Source of the DNA: Sphingomonas immobilis
GTDB taxonomy: Bacteria > Pseudomonadota > Alphaproteobacteria > Sphingomonadales > Sphingomonadaceae
Direction of reading: 5' to 3'
DNA: 64,000 nt
NCBI RefSeq assembly: GCF_030580995.1
Contig: NZ_JAUQSZ010000005.1
Span: forward strand, 62,001-126,000
The notes beneath the pieces were generated by a model. It was not told the origin of the DNA, did not search any database, and was given only the letters and a program-made list of their open reading frames with translations. Positions 1-12,081 of this stretch are shown here, piece by piece (positions within the stretch are counted from its first letter, which is position 1; each line of letters begins with the position of its first letter). Made by a program: the position numbers and the translations under genes.

Positions 1-33
1 CGGAGCGTCGGTCTGGGGGATTTCGTCAGCCAT
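1..33 (-). CDS. rpsE: 30S ribosomal protein S5, N-terminal 11 codons (cut by window edge)
   Basis: Reverse-strand ATG at 33-31 opens a frame reading MADEIPQTDAP up to the window edge. It lies 2 nt after the rplR stop, which is where rpsE sits in the spc operon (L6-L18-S5). S5 is part of the 30S decoding and accuracy centre. Only the start is visible, so the call rests on gene order plus the acidic N-terminus usual in sphingomonad S5. Confidence 0.85.
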   Translation of the reverse strand, partial: MADEIPQTDAP

Positions 34-35
34 TC

Positions 36-395
36 TTAGAACTCCAATCCGGCGGCGCGAGCCGCTTCCGCCAGTGCCTTGACGCGGCCGTGGAACAGGA
101 AGCCACCGCGATCGAACACGACCTGCGTGACGCCCGCCGCCTTGGCAGCCTCGGCGACGCGCGTGCCGACCGAGGTCGCCGCGTCGACGTTCGCGCCCGA
201 CGTGCCGCGCACGTCCTTCTCAAGCGTCGATGCGGCAGCGACCGTCACGCCCTGGGCGTCGTCGATGATCTGCGCATAGATGTGCTTGCCCGAACGATGC
301 ACCGAGAGGCGCGGACGGGTGCCGGCACGCGCGCGCAGCGCGGTACGGTTGCGGCGGCGCCGCTTCTCGAAGAGAGACATACCCTTGGTCGACAT
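36..395 (-). CDS. rplR: 50S ribosomal protein L18
   Basis: 119 aa, the normal L18 length. L18 binds 5S rRNA with L5 and L25 in the central protuberance. The Arg-rich N-terminus (about residues 10-30) and the segment [18 protein letters not shown] are typical L18. The start codon shares one base with the rplF stop (TAATG), so translation is probably coupled within the spc operon. Confidence 0.97.
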   Translation of the reverse strand: MSTKGMSLFEKRRRRNRTALRARAGTRPRLSVHRSGKHIYAQIIDDAQGVTVAAASTLEKDVRGTSGANVDAATSVGTRVAEAAKAAGVTQVVFDRGGFLFHGRVKALAEAARAAGLEF

Positions 396-928
396 TACTT
401 CTTCTTCCCTTCCTTGCGGAAGATGAACTCGCCGTCGTACTTGATGCCCTTGCCCTTGTACGGCTCGGGCTTACGCCAGCGACGAATTTCCGCGGCCAGC
501 TGACCGACCTTCTGCTTGTCCGAGCCCGAGATCTCGACCGTCGTGTTGTCGGGGGTCTTGACCTCAAGACCTTCCGGCACGTCGATATCGACGTCGTGGC
601 TGTAGCCGAGCTTCAGGTTCAGCTTCTTGCCCTGCGCAGCGGCGCGGTAGCCGACGCCGGTGATCAGCAGCTTCTTGGTGAAGCCGTCGGTCACGCCGGT
701 GACGAGGTTCTGCACCATCGTGCGCTGCATGCCCCAGAAGGCACGCGCCGCCTTGCTGTCATTGGCCGGCTGCACCGAAATGCCGCCGTCCTCAAGCGTG
801 TAGGTGATCTCGTCGCGGAGCGTGAGCGAGAGGGTGCCCTTCGGGCCCTTCACGTTCAGCACGCCGCCGTCGATCGTGGCCGTTACGCCCGCCGGTACGG
901 TGACCGGCTTCTTGCCGATGCGGCTCAT
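395..928 (-). CDS. rplF: 50S ribosomal protein L6
   Basis: 177 aa beginning [15 protein letters not shown], the standard L6 start. L6 sits near the sarcin-ricin loop and the factor-binding site. The two L6 repeats and the C-terminal [10 protein letters not shown] motif are intact. The start overlaps the rpsH stop by one base, and the gene lies between S8 and L18 as in other spc operons. Confidence 0.98.
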   Translation of the reverse strand: MSRIGKKPVTVPAGVTATIDGGVLNVKGPKGTLSLTLRDEITYTLEDGGISVQPANDSKAARAFWGMQRTMVQNLVTGVTDGFTKKLLITGVGYRAAAQGKKLNLKLGYSHDVDIDVPEGLEVKTPDNTTVEISGSDKQKVGQLAAEIRRWRKPEPYKGKGIKYDGEFIFRKEGKKK

Positions 929-1323
929 CAGAATACCTCCGCCAGCACTTCGCCACCGACGTTCTGCTCGCGCGCTTCGGCGTCGGACAGAACGCCACGC
1001 GGCGTCGAGACGATCGTGATGCCCAGGCCGTTCATCACGCGGGGCAGATCCTGCGAACCCGAGTAGACGCGGCGGCCAGGCTTCGAGACGCGCGCGACGT
1101 GCTTGATCGCCGGCTGGCCCTCGAAATACTTCAGCTCGATGCGGATGCCGGCCGCAGGGCCCATCTGCTCTTCGCTGTAGCCACGGATATAGCCCTCGCG
1201 CTGAAGCACGTCGAGCACGCGGGCCCGCAGCTTCGAGCCCGGCGTCAGGATCGAATCCTTACGCGCGCGCTGGCCGTTGCGGATGCGGGTGAGCATATCA
1301 CCCAGGGGATCGGTCAATGCCAT
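928..1323 (-). CDS. rpsH: 30S ribosomal protein S8
   Basis: 131 aa beginning [17 protein letters not shown] and ending in the S8 signature [14 protein letters not shown]8 binds helix 21 of 16S rRNA and in enterobacteria also represses the spc operon through the rplE region; that regulation is not demonstrated here. It lies 10 nt after rpsN and overlaps rplF by one base. Confidence 0.98.
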   Translation of the reverse strand: MALTDPLGDMLTRIRNGQRARKDSILTPGSKLRARVLDVLQREGYIRGYSEEQMGPAAGIRIELKYFEGQPAIKHVARVSKPGRRVYSGSQDLPRVMNGLGITIVSTPRGVLSDAEAREQNVGGEVLAEVF

Positions 1324-1333
1324 CTCGTGATCC

Positions 1334-1639
1334 TTACCAGCTCGACTTCGTGACGCCCGGGATCATGCCCTTGTTGGCGAGATCGCGAAGCTGCACGCGG
1401 CAGAGGCGGAACTTGCGGTAGTAAGCGCGGGGACGGCCCGTCAGCTCACACCGGTTGCGAATGCGCGTCGGGTTACCGTTGCGGGGAATCTCGGCCATCT
1501 TCAGGCGCGCTTCCCAACGCTCGGCTTCGTCGGCGTTGTTGTCGGCGGCGACCGCCTTCAGCTTGGCATACTTGCCCGCATACTTCTTCACGAGCTTCTT
1601 GCGGCGCTCGTTCTTGTTGATCGAACTCAGCTTTGCCAT
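1334..1639 (-). CDS. rpsN: 30S ribosomal protein S14 (zinc-free type)
   Basis: 101 aa beginning [13 protein letters not shown]. This start (1639) was preferred over an in-frame ATG ten codons upstream that would lie inside rplE. The protein lacks the paired CXXC zinc motifs of the short S14 form and ends [11 protein letters not shown], so it is the long C-minus type. It functions in the 30S head and is one base from the rplE stop. Confidence 0.97.
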   Translation of the reverse strand: MAKLSSINKNERRKKLVKKYAGKYAKLKAVAADNNADEAERWEARLKMAEIPRNGNPTRIRNRCELTGRPRAYYRKFRLCRVQLRDLANKGMIPGVTKSSW

Positions 1640-1640
1640 C

Positions 1641-2222
1641 TTATGCCGCCTTCTTTTCTTCGGCTTCAATCGGGAACGGGAAGCCGAACAGGCGAAGCAG
1701 CTCGCGCGCTTCCTCGTCGGTCTTCGCGGTCGTCGCGACGATCACGTCCATGCCACGGATCTGGTCGACCTGGTCGTAGCTGATTTCCGGGAAGATCAGC
1801 TGCTCCTTCAGGCCGCAGGCATAGTTGCCGCGTCCGTCGAACGACTTCGGGTTGAGGCCGCGAAAGTCGCGAACGCGCGGCAGCGCGATCGTGATGAAGC
1901 GATCGAGGAACTCGTACATGCGCTCACGGCGAAGGGTGACCTTCACGCCGATCGGCATGCCCTCGCGCAGCTTGAACTGCGCGATCGACTTCTTCGCCTT
2001 GGTGACGACGGGCTTCTGGCCGGCGATCAGCTCCATTTCGGTAGCCGCCTTCTCGACCTTCTTCTTGTCCTGCGTCGCTTCGCCAACGCCCATGTTCAGG
2101 ACGATCTTGTCGAGGCGCGGAACCTCCATCGCGTTCTTGTAGCCGAACTTGTCGGTCATCGCCTTGACGATACGCTCGTCATAGATGCCCTTCATCCGGG
2201 GCGTATACTTGGCATCAGCCAC
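1641..2222 (-). CDS. rplE: 50S ribosomal protein L5
   Basis: 193 aa, a little longer than the usual 179-185. L5 binds 5S rRNA and contacts the P-site tRNA. Typical segments are [15 protein letters not shown] (about 35-49), [19 protein letters not shown] and the C-terminal TDEEARELL. The first codons overlap the rplX stop by 8 nt. The C-terminus carries a short Glu/Lys/Ala tail. Confidence 0.97.
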   Translation of the reverse strand: MADAKYTPRMKGIYDERIVKAMTDKFGYKNAMEVPRLDKIVLNMGVGEATQDKKKVEKAATEMELIAGQKPVVTKAKKSIAQFKLREGMPIGVKVTLRRERMYEFLDRFITIALPRVRDFRGLNPKSFDGRGNYACGLKEQLIFPEISYDQVDQIRGMDVIVATTAKTDEEARELLRLFGFPFPIEAEEKKAA

Positions 2223-2532
2223 TGATCTTCTCCCCGGTCTTGACGGCGACGCGGACCTTCTTGCCGTCCTGGGTCTCGAAACGGACGCGCGTCGGCTTGC
2301 CGTCGGCGGTCACATGCGCGACCTTCGAGACGTGCAGCGGCGCTTCCGAACGCTTCAGGCCACCCTGGGGGTCGCCCTGGCTCGGCTTGGTGTGGCGGAC
2401 GTGGACGTTGATGCCCGAGACGACGACCTTGCCGTCCTTCGGCAGCGCCTGCGTCACTTCGCCGGTGCGGCCCTTGTCCTTGCCGGACAGGACGATCACG
2501 CGGTCACCCTTCTTGATCTTGGCGGCAGCCAT
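2215..2532 (-). CDS. rplX: 50S ribosomal protein L24
   Basis: 105 aa from [20 protein letters not shown], the KOW motif that starts L24, an early assembly protein of the 50S subunit. The start at 2532 forms an ATGA overlap with the rplN stop. A longer in-frame extension upstream lies inside rplN and was rejected. The end overlaps rplE by 8 nt. Confidence 0.97.
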   Translation of the reverse strand: MAAAKIKKGDRVIVLSGKDKGRTGEVTQALPKDGKVVVSGINVHVRHTKPSQGDPQGGLKRSEAPLHVSKVAHVTADGKPTRVRFETQDGKKVRVAVKTGEKISG

Positions 2533-2900
2533 CACAGCACCTCCGGCGCGAGCGAGATGATCTTCATGTGCTTCTTGCCGCGCAGTTCGCGCACGACCGG
2601 GCCGAAGATACGGGTGCCGATCGGCTCCTCGTTCTTGTTGACCAGCACGGCTGCGTTCGAATCGAAGCGGATCACGGTGCCGTCGGCGCGGCGAATGTCC
2701 TTCGCCGTGCGCACGATGACGGCACGGTGTACGTCGCCCTTCTTCACGCGCGCACGGGGTGCGGCTTCCTTGACGCTGACGACGATGATGTCGCCGACGC
2801 TGGCAGTCCGGCGCTTGGACCCGCCAAGCACCTTGATGCACATGACCCGCTTCGCGCCGCTGTTGTCAGCGACCTCGAGATTGGACTGCATCTGGATCAT
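2532..2900 (-). CDS. rplN: 50S ribosomal protein L14
   Basis: 122 aa, full canonical length, beginning [17 protein letters not shown] and ending [12 protein letters not shown]14 forms an intersubunit bridge and is the binding site of RsfS. It follows an 89 nt gap after rpsQ, the longest gap inside this part of the operon, and is preceded by an AGAAGGAACC ribosome-binding region. Confidence 0.98.
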   Translation of the reverse strand: MIQMQSNLEVADNSGAKRVMCIKVLGGSKRRTASVGDIIVVSVKEAAPRARVKKGDVHRAVIVRTAKDIRRADGTVIRFDSNAAVLVNKNEEPIGTRIFGPVVRELRGKKHMKIISLAPEVL

Positions 2901-2989
2901 AGATCCGGTTCCTTCTCATTTGGCCTGCCGGGACGCGCCCGGTGGTTCCGTTGTCATCGACGCCGCCCTTTCGGACGGCGCAATCTCGA
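2901..2989 (-). promoter_or_regulatory. rpsQ-rplN intergenic hairpins
   Basis: The 89 nt gap holds two stems when read on the minus strand: GCCGTCC-GAAA-GGGCGGC (2979-2962, one G-U pair, GNRA-type loop) and CCGGG-CGCGT-CCCGG (2942-2928). Neither is followed by a T run, so they are not intrinsic terminators. They may be processing sites or protein-binding leader elements; function is unproven. Confidence 0.3.
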
Positions 2990-3268
2990 TTAAGCGTCGG
3001 CGCCGACTTCAACCCGCTCCGGCGTCGCATGCGTGTTCACGCGGTCGATCACCTTCCAGGTCTTCAGCTTGGAGATCGGCGCGGTCTCTTCGATCCGCAC
3101 GGTCTCGCCCTGCTTGTATTCGTTCGCCTCGTCATGGGCGTGATACTTCTTCGAACGGCGGATGATCTTGCCGTAGAGCGCGTGCTTGACCTTGCGCTCC
3201 ACGTTCACGACCACCGTCTTGTCGCCCTTGTCCGAGACGATCAGCCCGGTCAGCACGCGCTTAGGCAT
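2990..3268 (-). CDS. rpsQ: 30S ribosomal protein S17
   Basis: 92 aa beginning [21 protein letters not shown], the S17 OB-fold start. S17 binds the 5' domain of 16S rRNA. The segment [13 protein letters not shown] is the usual S17 loop. It lies 11 nt after rpmC, within the S10 operon order L16-L29-S17-L14. Confidence 0.97.
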   Translation of the reverse strand: MPKRVLTGLIVSDKGDKTVVVNVERKVKHALYGKIIRRSKKYHAHDEANEYKQGETVRIEETAPISKLKTWKVIDRVNTHATPERVEVGADA

Positions 3269-3279
3269 GTCAAACTTCC

Positions 3280-3486
3280 TTACTTGGCAGCCGCGTCGCG
3301 CGAGCGAGCGGTCTGCAGCGTCTTGATACGGGCGATGTCACGGCGGACTTCGCGAACCCGGCTCGGCTTTTCGAGCTGGTTGGTCGCGGCCTGGAAACGG
3401 AGGTTGAACGCCTCACGCTTCAGGTTGCCGAGCTCCTCGGACAGCTGGTCCTCGGTCTTCGCCTTCAGGTCGTCGATACGAGCCAT
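3280..3486 (-). CDS. rpmC: 50S ribosomal protein L29
   Basis: 68 aa beginning [19 protein letters not shown], a small two-helix protein at the nascent-chain exit tunnel where SRP and trigger factor dock. The start at 3486 is one base from the rplP stop. A longer frame would run into rplP and is unnecessary. Confidence 0.96.
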   Translation of the reverse strand: MARIDDLKAKTEDQLSEELGNLKREAFNLRFQAATNQLEKPSRVREVRRDIARIKTLQTARSRDAAAK

Positions 3487-3487
3487 C

Positions 3488-3922
3488 TTATGCAACTCCC
3501 AGATGCGAGGTGTCGCCGAGACGGGCAACGACCTTCACCTTGATCGGCAGCTTCATCGCCGCGCGGCTGAACGCCATCGCCGCCACGTCGCCCGGAACAC
3601 CGTCGAGCTCGAACAGGATCCGGCCCGGCTTGACGCGCGCAGCCCAGAATTCCGGCGAACCCTTGCCCGAGCCCATGCGGACTTCGGCAGGCTTGCCCGA
3701 GACCGGAACGTCCGGGAAAACGCGGATCCACAAACGGCCCTGGCGCTTGATGTGGCGCGTGATCGCGCGGCGAGCCGCCTCGATCTGGCGCGCGGTGATC
3801 CGCTCCGGCTCCATTGCCTTCAGCCCGTAGGAGCCGAAGTTGAGCGTGGTGCCGCCCTTGGCCTCACCGTGAATCCGGCCCTTGAAGGCCTTGCGGAACT
3901 TGGTCTTTTTCGGTTGCAGCAT
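3488..3922 (-). CDS. rplP: 50S ribosomal protein L16
   Basis: 144 aa beginning [20 protein letters not shown]16 organises the A-site side of the peptidyl-transferase region. The central [19 protein letters not shown] segment (about 78-96) is the conserved loop containing the Arg hydroxylated by YcfD in some bacteria. It lies 10 nt after rpsC. Confidence 0.98.
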   Translation of the reverse strand: MLQPKKTKFRKAFKGRIHGEAKGGTTLNFGSYGLKAMEPERITARQIEAARRAITRHIKRQGRLWIRVFPDVPVSGKPAEVRMGSGKGSPEFWAARVKPGRILFELDGVPGDVAAMAFSRAAMKLPIKVKVVARLGDTSHLGVA

Positions 3923-3932
3923 GATTCAGTCC

Positions 3933-4640
3933 TTAGCGACGGTCGTCGCGCGCCGGGCGCACGCCGGAGGTCTGAGCCTCCATCATGATCCGGTCCTGCG
4001 CCATCGGGTCGTGGCCGAGGATCTCACCCTTGAAGATCCAGACCTTGACGCCGCAGACGCCGTAGGCGGTGTGCGCCTGCGCTTCGGCATAATCGACGTT
4101 CGCACGCAGCGTGTGGAGCGGAACGCGGCCTTCGCGATACCATTCGGTACGGGCGATTTCAGCACCGCCGAGACGGCCGCCGCAGTTGATGCGGATGCCT
4201 TCCGCGCCGAGACGCATCGCCGACTGCACCGCACGCTTCATGGCGCGGCGGAAGGCGATACGGCGCTCGAGCTGATCGGCGATGCCCTGCGCGACGAGCT
4301 TGGCGTCGACTTCCGGCTTGCGGATTTCGACGATGTTCAGGCTCACGTCCGACGAGGTCATCGATCCGAGCTTGCGGCGCAGCTTCTCGATGTCCGCACC
4401 CTTCTTGCCGATGATCACGCCGGGGCGCGCAGCATAGATGGACACGCGGCACAGCTTGGCCGGGCGCTCGATCACGACCTTCGAGATCGCCGCCTGAGGC
4501 AGCGCCTTCAGGATGTAGTTGCGCATCCGCAGGTCTTCGAGAAGGAGACGGCCATAGTCGCCACCTTCCGCATACCAGCGGCTGTCCCAGGTACGGTTGA
4601 TCTGCAGGCGCAGACCGATCGGGTTCGATTTCTGACCCAT
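3933..4640 (-). CDS. rpsC: 30S ribosomal protein S3
   Basis: 235 aa beginning [23 protein letters not shown]. It has an N-terminal KH domain ([14 protein letters not shown] at about residues 75-88) and the C-terminal S3 domain ([27 protein letters not shown]). S3 lines the mRNA entry channel. The start overlaps the rplV stop by one base. Confidence 0.98.
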   Translation of the reverse strand: MGQKSNPIGLRLQINRTWDSRWYAEGGDYGRLLLEDLRMRNYILKALPQAAISKVVIERPAKLCRVSIYAARPGVIIGKKGADIEKLRRKLGSMTSSDVSLNIVEIRKPEVDAKLVAQGIADQLERRIAFRRAMKRAVQSAMRLGAEGIRINCGGRLGGAEIARTEWYREGRVPLHTLRANVDYAEAQAHTAYGVCGVKVWIFKGEILGHDPMAQDRIMMEAQTSGVRPARDDRR

Positions 4641-5017
4641 TATGCTTCTTCCTGCTCGCGCACGACGATGCGCAGACGGCTGAACGGCTTGAGGATGCGG
4701 GTCGACTTGCCGCGGCCGCGCGTGGCGAAACGCTTCATGACGATCGACTTGCCGACCGACGCCTCGGCGACGACGAGCGCGTCGACATCGAGGTTGTGGT
4801 TGTTTTCCGCATTGGCGATCGCCGAGGCGAGAACCTTGCGTGCGTCAATCGCCATGCCCTTCGTGGAGAATTGCAGGATGTTCATCGCATCGCCGACCTT
4901 CTTGCCACGGATGAGCGCAGCGACGAGGCCGAGCTTCTGAGCCGAGCCGCGGATCTGCGTACCGACCGACAAAGCTTCCTTCTCGCCGACGCGGCGGGGG
5001 GATTTAGGCTTCGACAT
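4640..5017 (-). CDS. rplV: 50S ribosomal protein L22
   Basis: 125 aa. L22 extends a beta hairpin into the exit tunnel and is a macrolide-resistance locus. The hairpin region [20 protein letters not shown] lies near residues 90-110 and looks intact. The start overlaps rpsS by one base. Confidence 0.97.
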   Translation of the reverse strand: MSKPKSPRRVGEKEALSVGTQIRGSAQKLGLVAALIRGKKVGDAMNILQFSTKGMAIDARKVLASAIANAENNHNLDVDALVVAEASVGKSIVMKRFATRGRGKSTRILKPFSRLRIVVREQEEA

Positions 5018-5292
5018 CAGCGCTTGCCCTTCTTGTCGGCGGCATGGCCCGGGAAGTAGCGCGTCGGCGCGAACTCGCCGAGCTTCATGCCCACCATGTC
5101 CTCGTTGACGGAAACGGGCACGAACTTGCGACCGTTGTAGACGGTGAAGGTCAGGCCGACGAACTGCGGCAGGATCGTCGAGCGGCGCGACCAGGTCTTG
5201 ATCGGCGCGCGCGCATTGGTTTCCTGCGCGGTTTCTGCCTTCTTCAGCAGGTGGAGGTCCACGAAGGGACCCTTCCAGACGGAACGAGCCAT
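5017..5292 (-). CDS. rpsS: 30S ribosomal protein S19
   Basis: 91 aa beginning [20 protein letters not shown] and ending [11 protein letters not shown]19 sits in the 30S head and forms a bridge to L5. Motifs [14 protein letters not shown] and [13 protein letters not shown] are the S19 signature. It is 6 nt from rplB. Confidence 0.98.
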   Translation of the reverse strand: MARSVWKGPFVDLHLLKKAETAQETNARAPIKTWSRRSTILPQFVGLTFTVYNGRKFVPVSVNEDMVGMKLGEFAPTRYFPGHAADKKGKR

Positions 5293-5298
5293 GAGCGG

Positions 5299-6153
5299 TT
5301 AGCCCTTCTTCTTGGCGTGACGCGAACGGATAATCATCTTGTCCGTCGACTTGTTATGGCGGGTGCGCGCACCCTTGGTCGGCTTGCCCCACGGCGTGAC
5401 CGGATGACGGCCGCCCGAGGTCCGGCCTTCACCACCGCCGTGCGGATGGTCGACCGGGTTCTTCGCGACGCCGCGCGTCAGCGGGCGGATGCCCAGCCAG
5501 CGGTTGCGGCCGGCCTTGGCGAGGTTGGTGTTGCCGTTGTCGGGGTTCGACACCGCACCCACCGTCGCCATGCAATTGGCGTGGATGTAACGCTGCTCGC
5601 CCGAGTTGAGGCGGACCATCACCATGCCCTTGTCGCGACCGACGACCTGCACGTAGGTGCCGGCCGAACGTGCGAGCTGACCACCCTTGCCGGGCTTCAT
5701 CTCGACGTTGTGGACGATCGTGCCGACCGGCATCTGACCGAGTTCCATCGCGTTGCCCGGCTTCACGTCGGTCTTCTTGTCCGCGATCACCTTGTCGCCG
5801 ACGGCGAGGCGCTGCGGCGCGATGATGTAGGCGACTTCGCCGCCCTCGGCAGCCGAACCGCCGTTATAGCCGATCAGCGCGATGAACGCGGTGCGGTTGG
5901 GATCATATTCGATCCGCTCGACCGTACCCTCGACGCCCCAGTTGCGGCGCTTGAAATCGATGATGCGATAGCGCTGCTTGTGGCCGCCGGCGATGCCGCG
6001 CGACGTGACATGGCCCTTGTTGTTGCGGCCACCGGTCTTGCGCTTGCCTTCGGTAAGCGCCTTGACGGGGCCGCCCTTGTGCAGGCCGCTGCGGTCGACC
6101 AGAATCAGGCCACGGCGGGCCGGGCTGGTCGGATTATAATGTTTGAGTGCCAT
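5299..6153 (-). CDS. rplB: 50S ribosomal protein L2
   Basis: 284 aa beginning [16 protein letters not shown]2 is needed for subunit joining and lies close to the peptidyl-transferase centre. The conserved motif [15 protein letters not shown] near residue 230 includes the essential histidine region. It lies one base after the rplW stop. Confidence 0.98.
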   Translation of the reverse strand: MALKHYNPTSPARRGLILVDRSGLHKGGPVKALTEGKRKTGGRNNKGHVTSRGIAGGHKQRYRIIDFKRRNWGVEGTVERIEYDPNRTAFIALIGYNGGSAAEGGEVAYIIAPQRLAVGDKVIADKKTDVKPGNAMELGQMPVGTIVHNVEMKPGKGGQLARSAGTYVQVVGRDKGMVMVRLNSGEQRYIHANCMATVGAVSNPDNGNTNLAKAGRNRWLGIRPLTRGVAKNPVDHPHGGGEGRTSGGRHPVTPWGKPTKGARTRHNKSTDKMIIRSRHAKKKG

Positions 6154-6154
6154 T

Positions 6155-6472
6155 TTACTGGATCCCCGTCGTCACGTCGATGGACTGGCCGTCCTTGAGC
6201 GTAACGATCGCCTTCTTGATGTCCGAACGAGTGTAGGGCGCGCCCTTCCACTTCTTCGTCTTGCCCTTCTGCACGATCGTGTTCACGCCGGTGACGTTCA
6301 CGCCGAACAGCGCCTCGACCGCAGCCTTGATCTCCGGCTTGGTCGCGTCGTTCGCGACCTTGAAGACCACGGCGTTGTTCTCAGAGAGAAGCGTCGCCTT
6401 TTCGGTGATGTGCGGCGCGACGATCACGTCATAATGACGGATGTCGATATCGCCCTTCTGCTTCTTAGCCAT
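6155..6472 (-). CDS. rplW: 50S ribosomal protein L23
   Basis: 105 aa. L23 is the tunnel-exit protein that docks trigger factor and SRP. Motif [17 protein letters not shown] near the N-terminus and [19 protein letters not shown] in the loop are characteristic. Its start overlaps the rplD stop by 8 nt, an unusually deep overlap within this operon. Confidence 0.97.
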   Translation of the reverse strand: MAKKQKGDIDIRHYDVIVAPHITEKATLLSENNAVVFKVANDATKPEIKAAVEALFGVNVTGVNTIVQKGKTKKWKGAPYTRSDIKKAIVTLKDGQSIDVTTGIQ

Positions 6473-7094
6473 TGAAGCGCGCCTCCAGCTTTTCGACGGC
6501 AGCGGTGGTCAGGACCAGCGTGTCGTGCTTCAGGATGTCGTAAACGTTCGCGCCGGCGGCCGGCAGGACGTTGATCGTCGAAAGGTTGCCCGCGGCGAGC
6601 GCGAACGTCGTCTCGACCATGTCACCGTCGATGACCAGCGCCGTCTTGCCGGTGCCGAGCTTCGCCCAGTCCGCGATCAGCGTCTTGGTCTTGCTCTCGG
6701 CGACCGCCAGGCTGTCCATGACGACCAGCGTGCCCGCCTGAGCGTGGCTGCTGAGCGCCATCTTCAGGCCCAGCGCGCGGATCTTCTTGTTCAGGCCCGG
6801 ATTGAAATCGCGGGTCCGCTGACCGTGCGCCTTACCACCGCCGATGAAGATCGGAGCGCGGCGATCGCCGTGACGTGCCGTACCGCCGCCCTTCTGGCGA
6901 CCGAACTTCTTGCCGGTGCGGGCGACGTCGGCACGCTCGCGCGTGCCGCTTGCAGTCGCGCGACGCTTCTCAAGCTGCCAGGTGACGACGCGGTGCAGGA
7001 TGTCTGCGCGCGGATCGAGACCGAAGATCTCGTCGTTGAGCTCGACGTCTGCCGCCTTCGCCTTGGCGTCGAAGGATTGAACCTTGACCTTCAC
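6465..7094 (-). CDS. rplD: 50S ribosomal protein L4
   Basis: 209 aa beginning [21 protein letters not shown]. The tunnel-lining loop ([21 protein letters not shown], about residues 58-78) is present; changes there give macrolide resistance. In E. coli L4 represses the S10 operon; no matching leader is demonstrated here. It lies 2 nt after rplC. Confidence 0.97.
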   Translation of the reverse strand: MKVKVQSFDAKAKAADVELNDEIFGLDPRADILHRVVTWQLEKRRATASGTRERADVARTGKKFGRQKGGGTARHGDRRAPIFIGGGKAHGQRTRDFNPGLNKKIRALGLKMALSSHAQAGTLVVMDSLAVAESKTKTLIADWAKLGTGKTALVIDGDMVETTFALAAGNLSTINVLPAAGANVYDILKHDTLVLTTAAVEKLEARFNG

Positions 7095-7096
7095 GT

Positions 7097-7852
7097 TCAG
7101 CCCTCCTGGCCTTCGGTGGCCTCAGGAGCGTCCGCGACATCGGCGGGCGTCTCTGCGGGCGCATCGTTGTTGTTCTGAGCGGCCTTCAGGCCAGCCGGGT
7201 ACGGCGCGTCCTTGTGGCGCGCGACCTTCACCGCGTCCTTGACGATCAGCCAGCCGCCCTTCGATCCGGGCACGGAGCCCTTGATGAAGATCAGGCCGCG
7301 CTCGACGTCGGTCGACACGATCTCGAGATTCTGCTGGGTGCGCTGCGCGTCACCCATGTGGCCGGCCATCTTCTTGTTCTTGAAGACCTTGCCCGGATCC
7401 TGACGCTGGCCGGTCGAACCGAGCGAACGGTGCGAGACCGAGACGCCGTGCGTCGCACGCAGACCGCCGAAGCCCCAGCGCTTCATGCCGCCCTGGAAGC
7501 CCTTGCCCTGCGTATAGCCCTGAACATCGACGATCTGGCCGGCGACATAGTGATCGGCGGCGATTTCCGCGCCGACTTCCAGGACCGCATCGTCGGAGAC
7601 GCGGAATTCCGCGAGCTTCGCCTTGGGCTCGACTTCGGCCTTGCCGAAGTGGCCGCGCTGCGGCTTGGCGACATTCTTCGCCTTGGCAACGCCGGCGCCC
7701 AGCTGGACGGCGACGTACCCATCACGATCGGCCTCGCGAACGGCCACGACCTGGAGACTTTCAAGCTGCAGGACGGTGACGGGCACATGGCGCCCATCGT
7801 CCTGGAACAAGCGGGTCATCCCCATTTTCTTCGCGATCACGCCAGTGCGCAT
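7097..7852 (-). CDS. rplC: 50S ribosomal protein L3 with acidic C-terminal tail
   Basis: 251 aa from [16 protein letters not shown]; this start was chosen because it is the universal L3 N-terminus, although the frame stays open about 50 codons further upstream. L3 reaches the peptidyl-transferase centre. The conserved [18 protein letters not shown] loop (about 145-162) includes the glutamine methylated by PrmB. The last 25 or so residues are rich in Asp, Glu, Ala and Pro and extend past the usual L3 end. Confidence 0.96.
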   Translation of the reverse strand: MRTGVIAKKMGMTRLFQDDGRHVPVTVLQLESLQVVAVREADRDGYVAVQLGAGVAKAKNVAKPQRGHFGKAEVEPKAKLAEFRVSDDAVLEVGAEIAADHYVAGQIVDVQGYTQGKGFQGGMKRWGFGGLRATHGVSVSHRSLGSTGQRQDPGKVFKNKKMAGHMGDAQRTQQNLEIVSTDVERGLIFIKGSVPGSKGGWLIVKDAVKVARHKDAPYPAGLKAAQNNNDAPAETPADVADAPEATEGQEG

Positions 7853-8063
7853 GATCTGGTTCCTTCCAAATAACAGAGGCACCCCGCGGACGATTCCGAA
7901 GGGTGCGTGCTCAGCCCAAAATGGATTATACTGCGTCGGCCCCGACCCGGGCTGGTGCTTCCTTGAGGCAGGAAGCGTGTCGGGGGACGCAGACCCCGGC
8001 ATGCCGGGCGGTATCCCTTGTATCTGCCCCTATCGGGGCCGAATCTCTTGCGAAGCGGCGCTA
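7853..8063 (-). promoter_or_regulatory. rpsJ-rplC intergenic region with TATAAT box and hairpins
   Basis: This 211 nt gap is long for an S10 operon junction. On the minus strand it contains a perfect TATAAT at 7930-7925, but only a poor match to a -35 box upstream. It also holds palindromes: CCCGGCATGCCGGG, and a GCTTCC/GGAAGC stem around a short CTGCCTCAA loop. An internal promoter or a leader controlling rplC onward is possible but unproven. Confidence 0.35.
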
Positions 8064-8372
8064 TTAAGCGAGCTTGATCTCGACGTCAACACCGGCTGCG
8101 AGGTCGAGCTTCATCAGCGCGTCGACCGTCTGCGGGGTCGGCTGAACGATGTCCAGCAGGCGCTTGTACGTGCGGGTCTCGAACTGCTCACGCGACTTCT
8201 TGTCGATGTGCGGGCCACGGTTGACCGTGAACTTGTCGATGTGCGTCGGCAAGGGAATGGGACCACGGATGAGTGCGCCGGTGCGACGGGCGGTGTCGGC
8301 GATGTCGCCGGCAGCCTGATCGAGCACGCGATGATCGAACGCCTTGAGGCGGATGCGGATGTTGCTGTCCAT
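8064..8372 (-). CDS. rpsJ: 30S ribosomal protein S10
   Basis: 102 aa beginning [19 protein letters not shown] and ending VDVEIKLA. S10 is a 30S head protein and, with NusB, part of transcription antitermination. It is the first gene of the S10 operon here. The 88 nt between the tuf terminator and this start contains an imperfect AAGAG...CTCTT hairpin with a CCCG-GAAA-CGGG core (8415-8390) that could serve as an operon leader. Confidence 0.98.
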   Translation of the reverse strand: MDSNIRIRLKAFDHRVLDQAAGDIADTARRTGALIRGPIPLPTHIDKFTVNRGPHIDKKSREQFETRTYKRLLDIVQPTPQTVDALMKLDLAAGVDVEIKLA

Positions 8373-8460
8373 AGTCCCTACCGATGCGAAAGAGCGGGCC
8401 CGTTTCCGGGCTCTTGCCGTTCTGATTAAACTGGAGGCGGGCCATTACAGGCGCCTCTTA

Positions 8461-8500
8461 CAAAAAGCAACCGCCCGACTCCCTTTCAGGAGCCGGGCGG
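8461..8500 (-). terminator. Rho-independent terminator after tuf
   Basis: Read on the minus strand, a 12 bp stem CCGCCCGGCTCC/GGAGTCGGGCGG (one G-U pair) closes a 6 nt loop and is followed by TTGCTTTTTG. It lies 28 nt after the tuf stop and is the only clear intrinsic terminator in the ribosomal region. It would separate the str operon from the S10 operon, at least partly. Confidence 0.8.
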
Positions 8501-8527
8501 CAAACTTTTTTCAGTGGCTCGCGAAGA

Positions 8528-9721
8528 TTACTTCGTGATGCCGCTGACGATGCCCGAACCAACGGTACGGCCGCCTTCGCGGATCGTGAAGCGCTGGCCC
8601 ACGTCCATGGCGATCGGCGCGATCAGCTTGACGCCAAGCGCGATGTTGTCGCCAGGCATGACCATTTCCGTGCCCTCGGGCAGCTCGACGGTGCCGGTCA
8701 CGTCGGTCGTGCGGAAGTAGAACTGCGGACGATAGTTGGCGAAGAACGGCGTGTGACGGCCACCTTCGTCCTTCGACAGCACGTACACTTCCGACGAGAA
8801 GTCGGTGTGCGGCTTGATCGAGCCGGGCTTGCAGAGCACCTGGCCACGCTCGACCTCTTCACGGCCGACGCCGCGGATCAGCGCACCGATGTTGTCGCCG
8901 GCCTGGCCCTGGTCGAGCAGCTTGCGGAACATTTCGACGCCCGTGACGGTGGTCTTGCGGACGGTCGGCTGGATACCGACGATCTCGACTTCCTCGCCGA
9001 CCTTGACGATGCCGGTCTCGACGCGGCCGGTGACGACCGTGCCGCGGCCCGAGATCGAGAACACGTCCTCGATCGGCATCATGAACGGCTTGTCGAGCGG
9101 ACGCTCCGGCTGCGGCAGATAGGTGTCGACCGCTTCCATGAGCTTGAGCACGGCGTTCTTGCCGATCTCGTCGTTCGAACCGTCGAGCGCCTTGACGGCC
9201 GAGCCCGGGATGACGGGGATGTTGTCGCCGTCGAAGTCGTACGACGACAGCAGCTCGCGGATTTCCAGCTCGACGAGCTCGAGGATCTCGGCGTCATCGA
9301 CCAGATCGACCTTGTTCATGAACACGACCATCGTCGGCACGCCGACCTGGCGCGCGAGCAGGATGTGCTCGCGGGTCTGCGGCATCGGGCCGTCGGTGGC
9401 CGAAACGACCAGGATCGCGCCGTCCATCTGGGCGGCACCGGTGATCATGTTCTTCACGTAATCGGCGTGGCCCGGGCAATCGACGTGCGCATAGTGGCGT
9501 GCGGTCGTCTCGTACTCGACGTGGGCAGTCGAGATCGTGATGCCGCGCTCGCGCTCTTCGGGAGCCTTATCGATGTTGGCATAGTCGACGAACGTGGCGC
9601 CGCCGGTCTCGGCCAGCACCTTGGTGATCGCGGCCGTCAGCGACGTCTTGCCGTGATCGACGTGGCCGATCGTGCCGATGTTGAGATGCGGCTTGGTCCG
9701 CTCGAACTTTGCTTTTGCCAT
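8528..9721 (-). CDS. tuf: translation elongation factor Tu
   Basis: 397 aa GTPase that delivers aminoacyl-tRNA to the ribosome. G1 motif GHVDHGKT (residues 19-26), DCPGH switch II and the NKVD motif (about 136-139) are intact, followed by the two beta-barrel domains ending SGIVSGITK. It is the last gene of the str operon, 87 nt after fusA, and is followed by an intrinsic terminator. Whether a second tuf copy exists elsewhere cannot be seen. Confidence 0.99.
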   Translation of the reverse strand: MAKAKFERTKPHLNIGTIGHVDHGKTSLTAAITKVLAETGGATFVDYANIDKAPEERERGITISTAHVEYETTARHYAHVDCPGHADYVKNMITGAAQMDGAILVVSATDGPMPQTREHILLARQVGVPTMVVFMNKVDLVDDAEILELVELEIRELLSSYDFDGDNIPVIPGSAVKALDGSNDEIGKNAVLKLMEAVDTYLPQPERPLDKPFMMPIEDVFSISGRGTVVTGRVETGIVKVGEEVEIVGIQPTVRKTTVTGVEMFRKLLDQGQAGDNIGALIRGVGREEVERGQVLCKPGSIKPHTDFSSEVYVLSKDEGGRHTPFFANYRPQFYFRTTDVTGTVELPEGTEMVMPGDNIALGVKLIAPIAMDVGQRFTIREGGRTVGSGIVSGITK

Positions 9722-9808
9722 GATTCCCTACCTTATTGATCGTTTTCCGAGCCGTGGGGCACGCGCGAAAGCGGCCCCATAACGGCTGATGATGGATTGC
9801 GCCAGCCC

Positions 9809-11905
<2,097 letters not shown>

Positions 11906-11960
11906 GATGGTCACTCCTGGGGCCTGAGACGGCGGATAAATCTAAAAAGGCTGCATTCTC

Positions 11961-12046
11961 AAAACCGTTCGGGCCGAGCCTGTCGAAGGCCTGCCCTTTC
12001 TTCGAACGAAGTACAGCCCTTCAACAAGCTCAGGGCGAACGGTTTT
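11961..12046. repeat. family B palindromic repeat (paired arms)
   Basis: Two inward-facing arms, CCGTTCGGGCCGAGCCTG... and ...GCTCAGGGCGAACGG, flanked by AAAA and TTTT, form a large imperfect hairpin in the rpsG-fusA gap. The same arms recur at 25677, 33332, 35997 (partial) and 42180. It resembles the REP-like intergenic repeats of sphingomonads and could stabilise or attenuate the str transcript. Confidence 0.85.
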
Positions 12047-12081
12047 GAGGTGAGGGCCGAAGCCCTCACCCCATATAGTCG

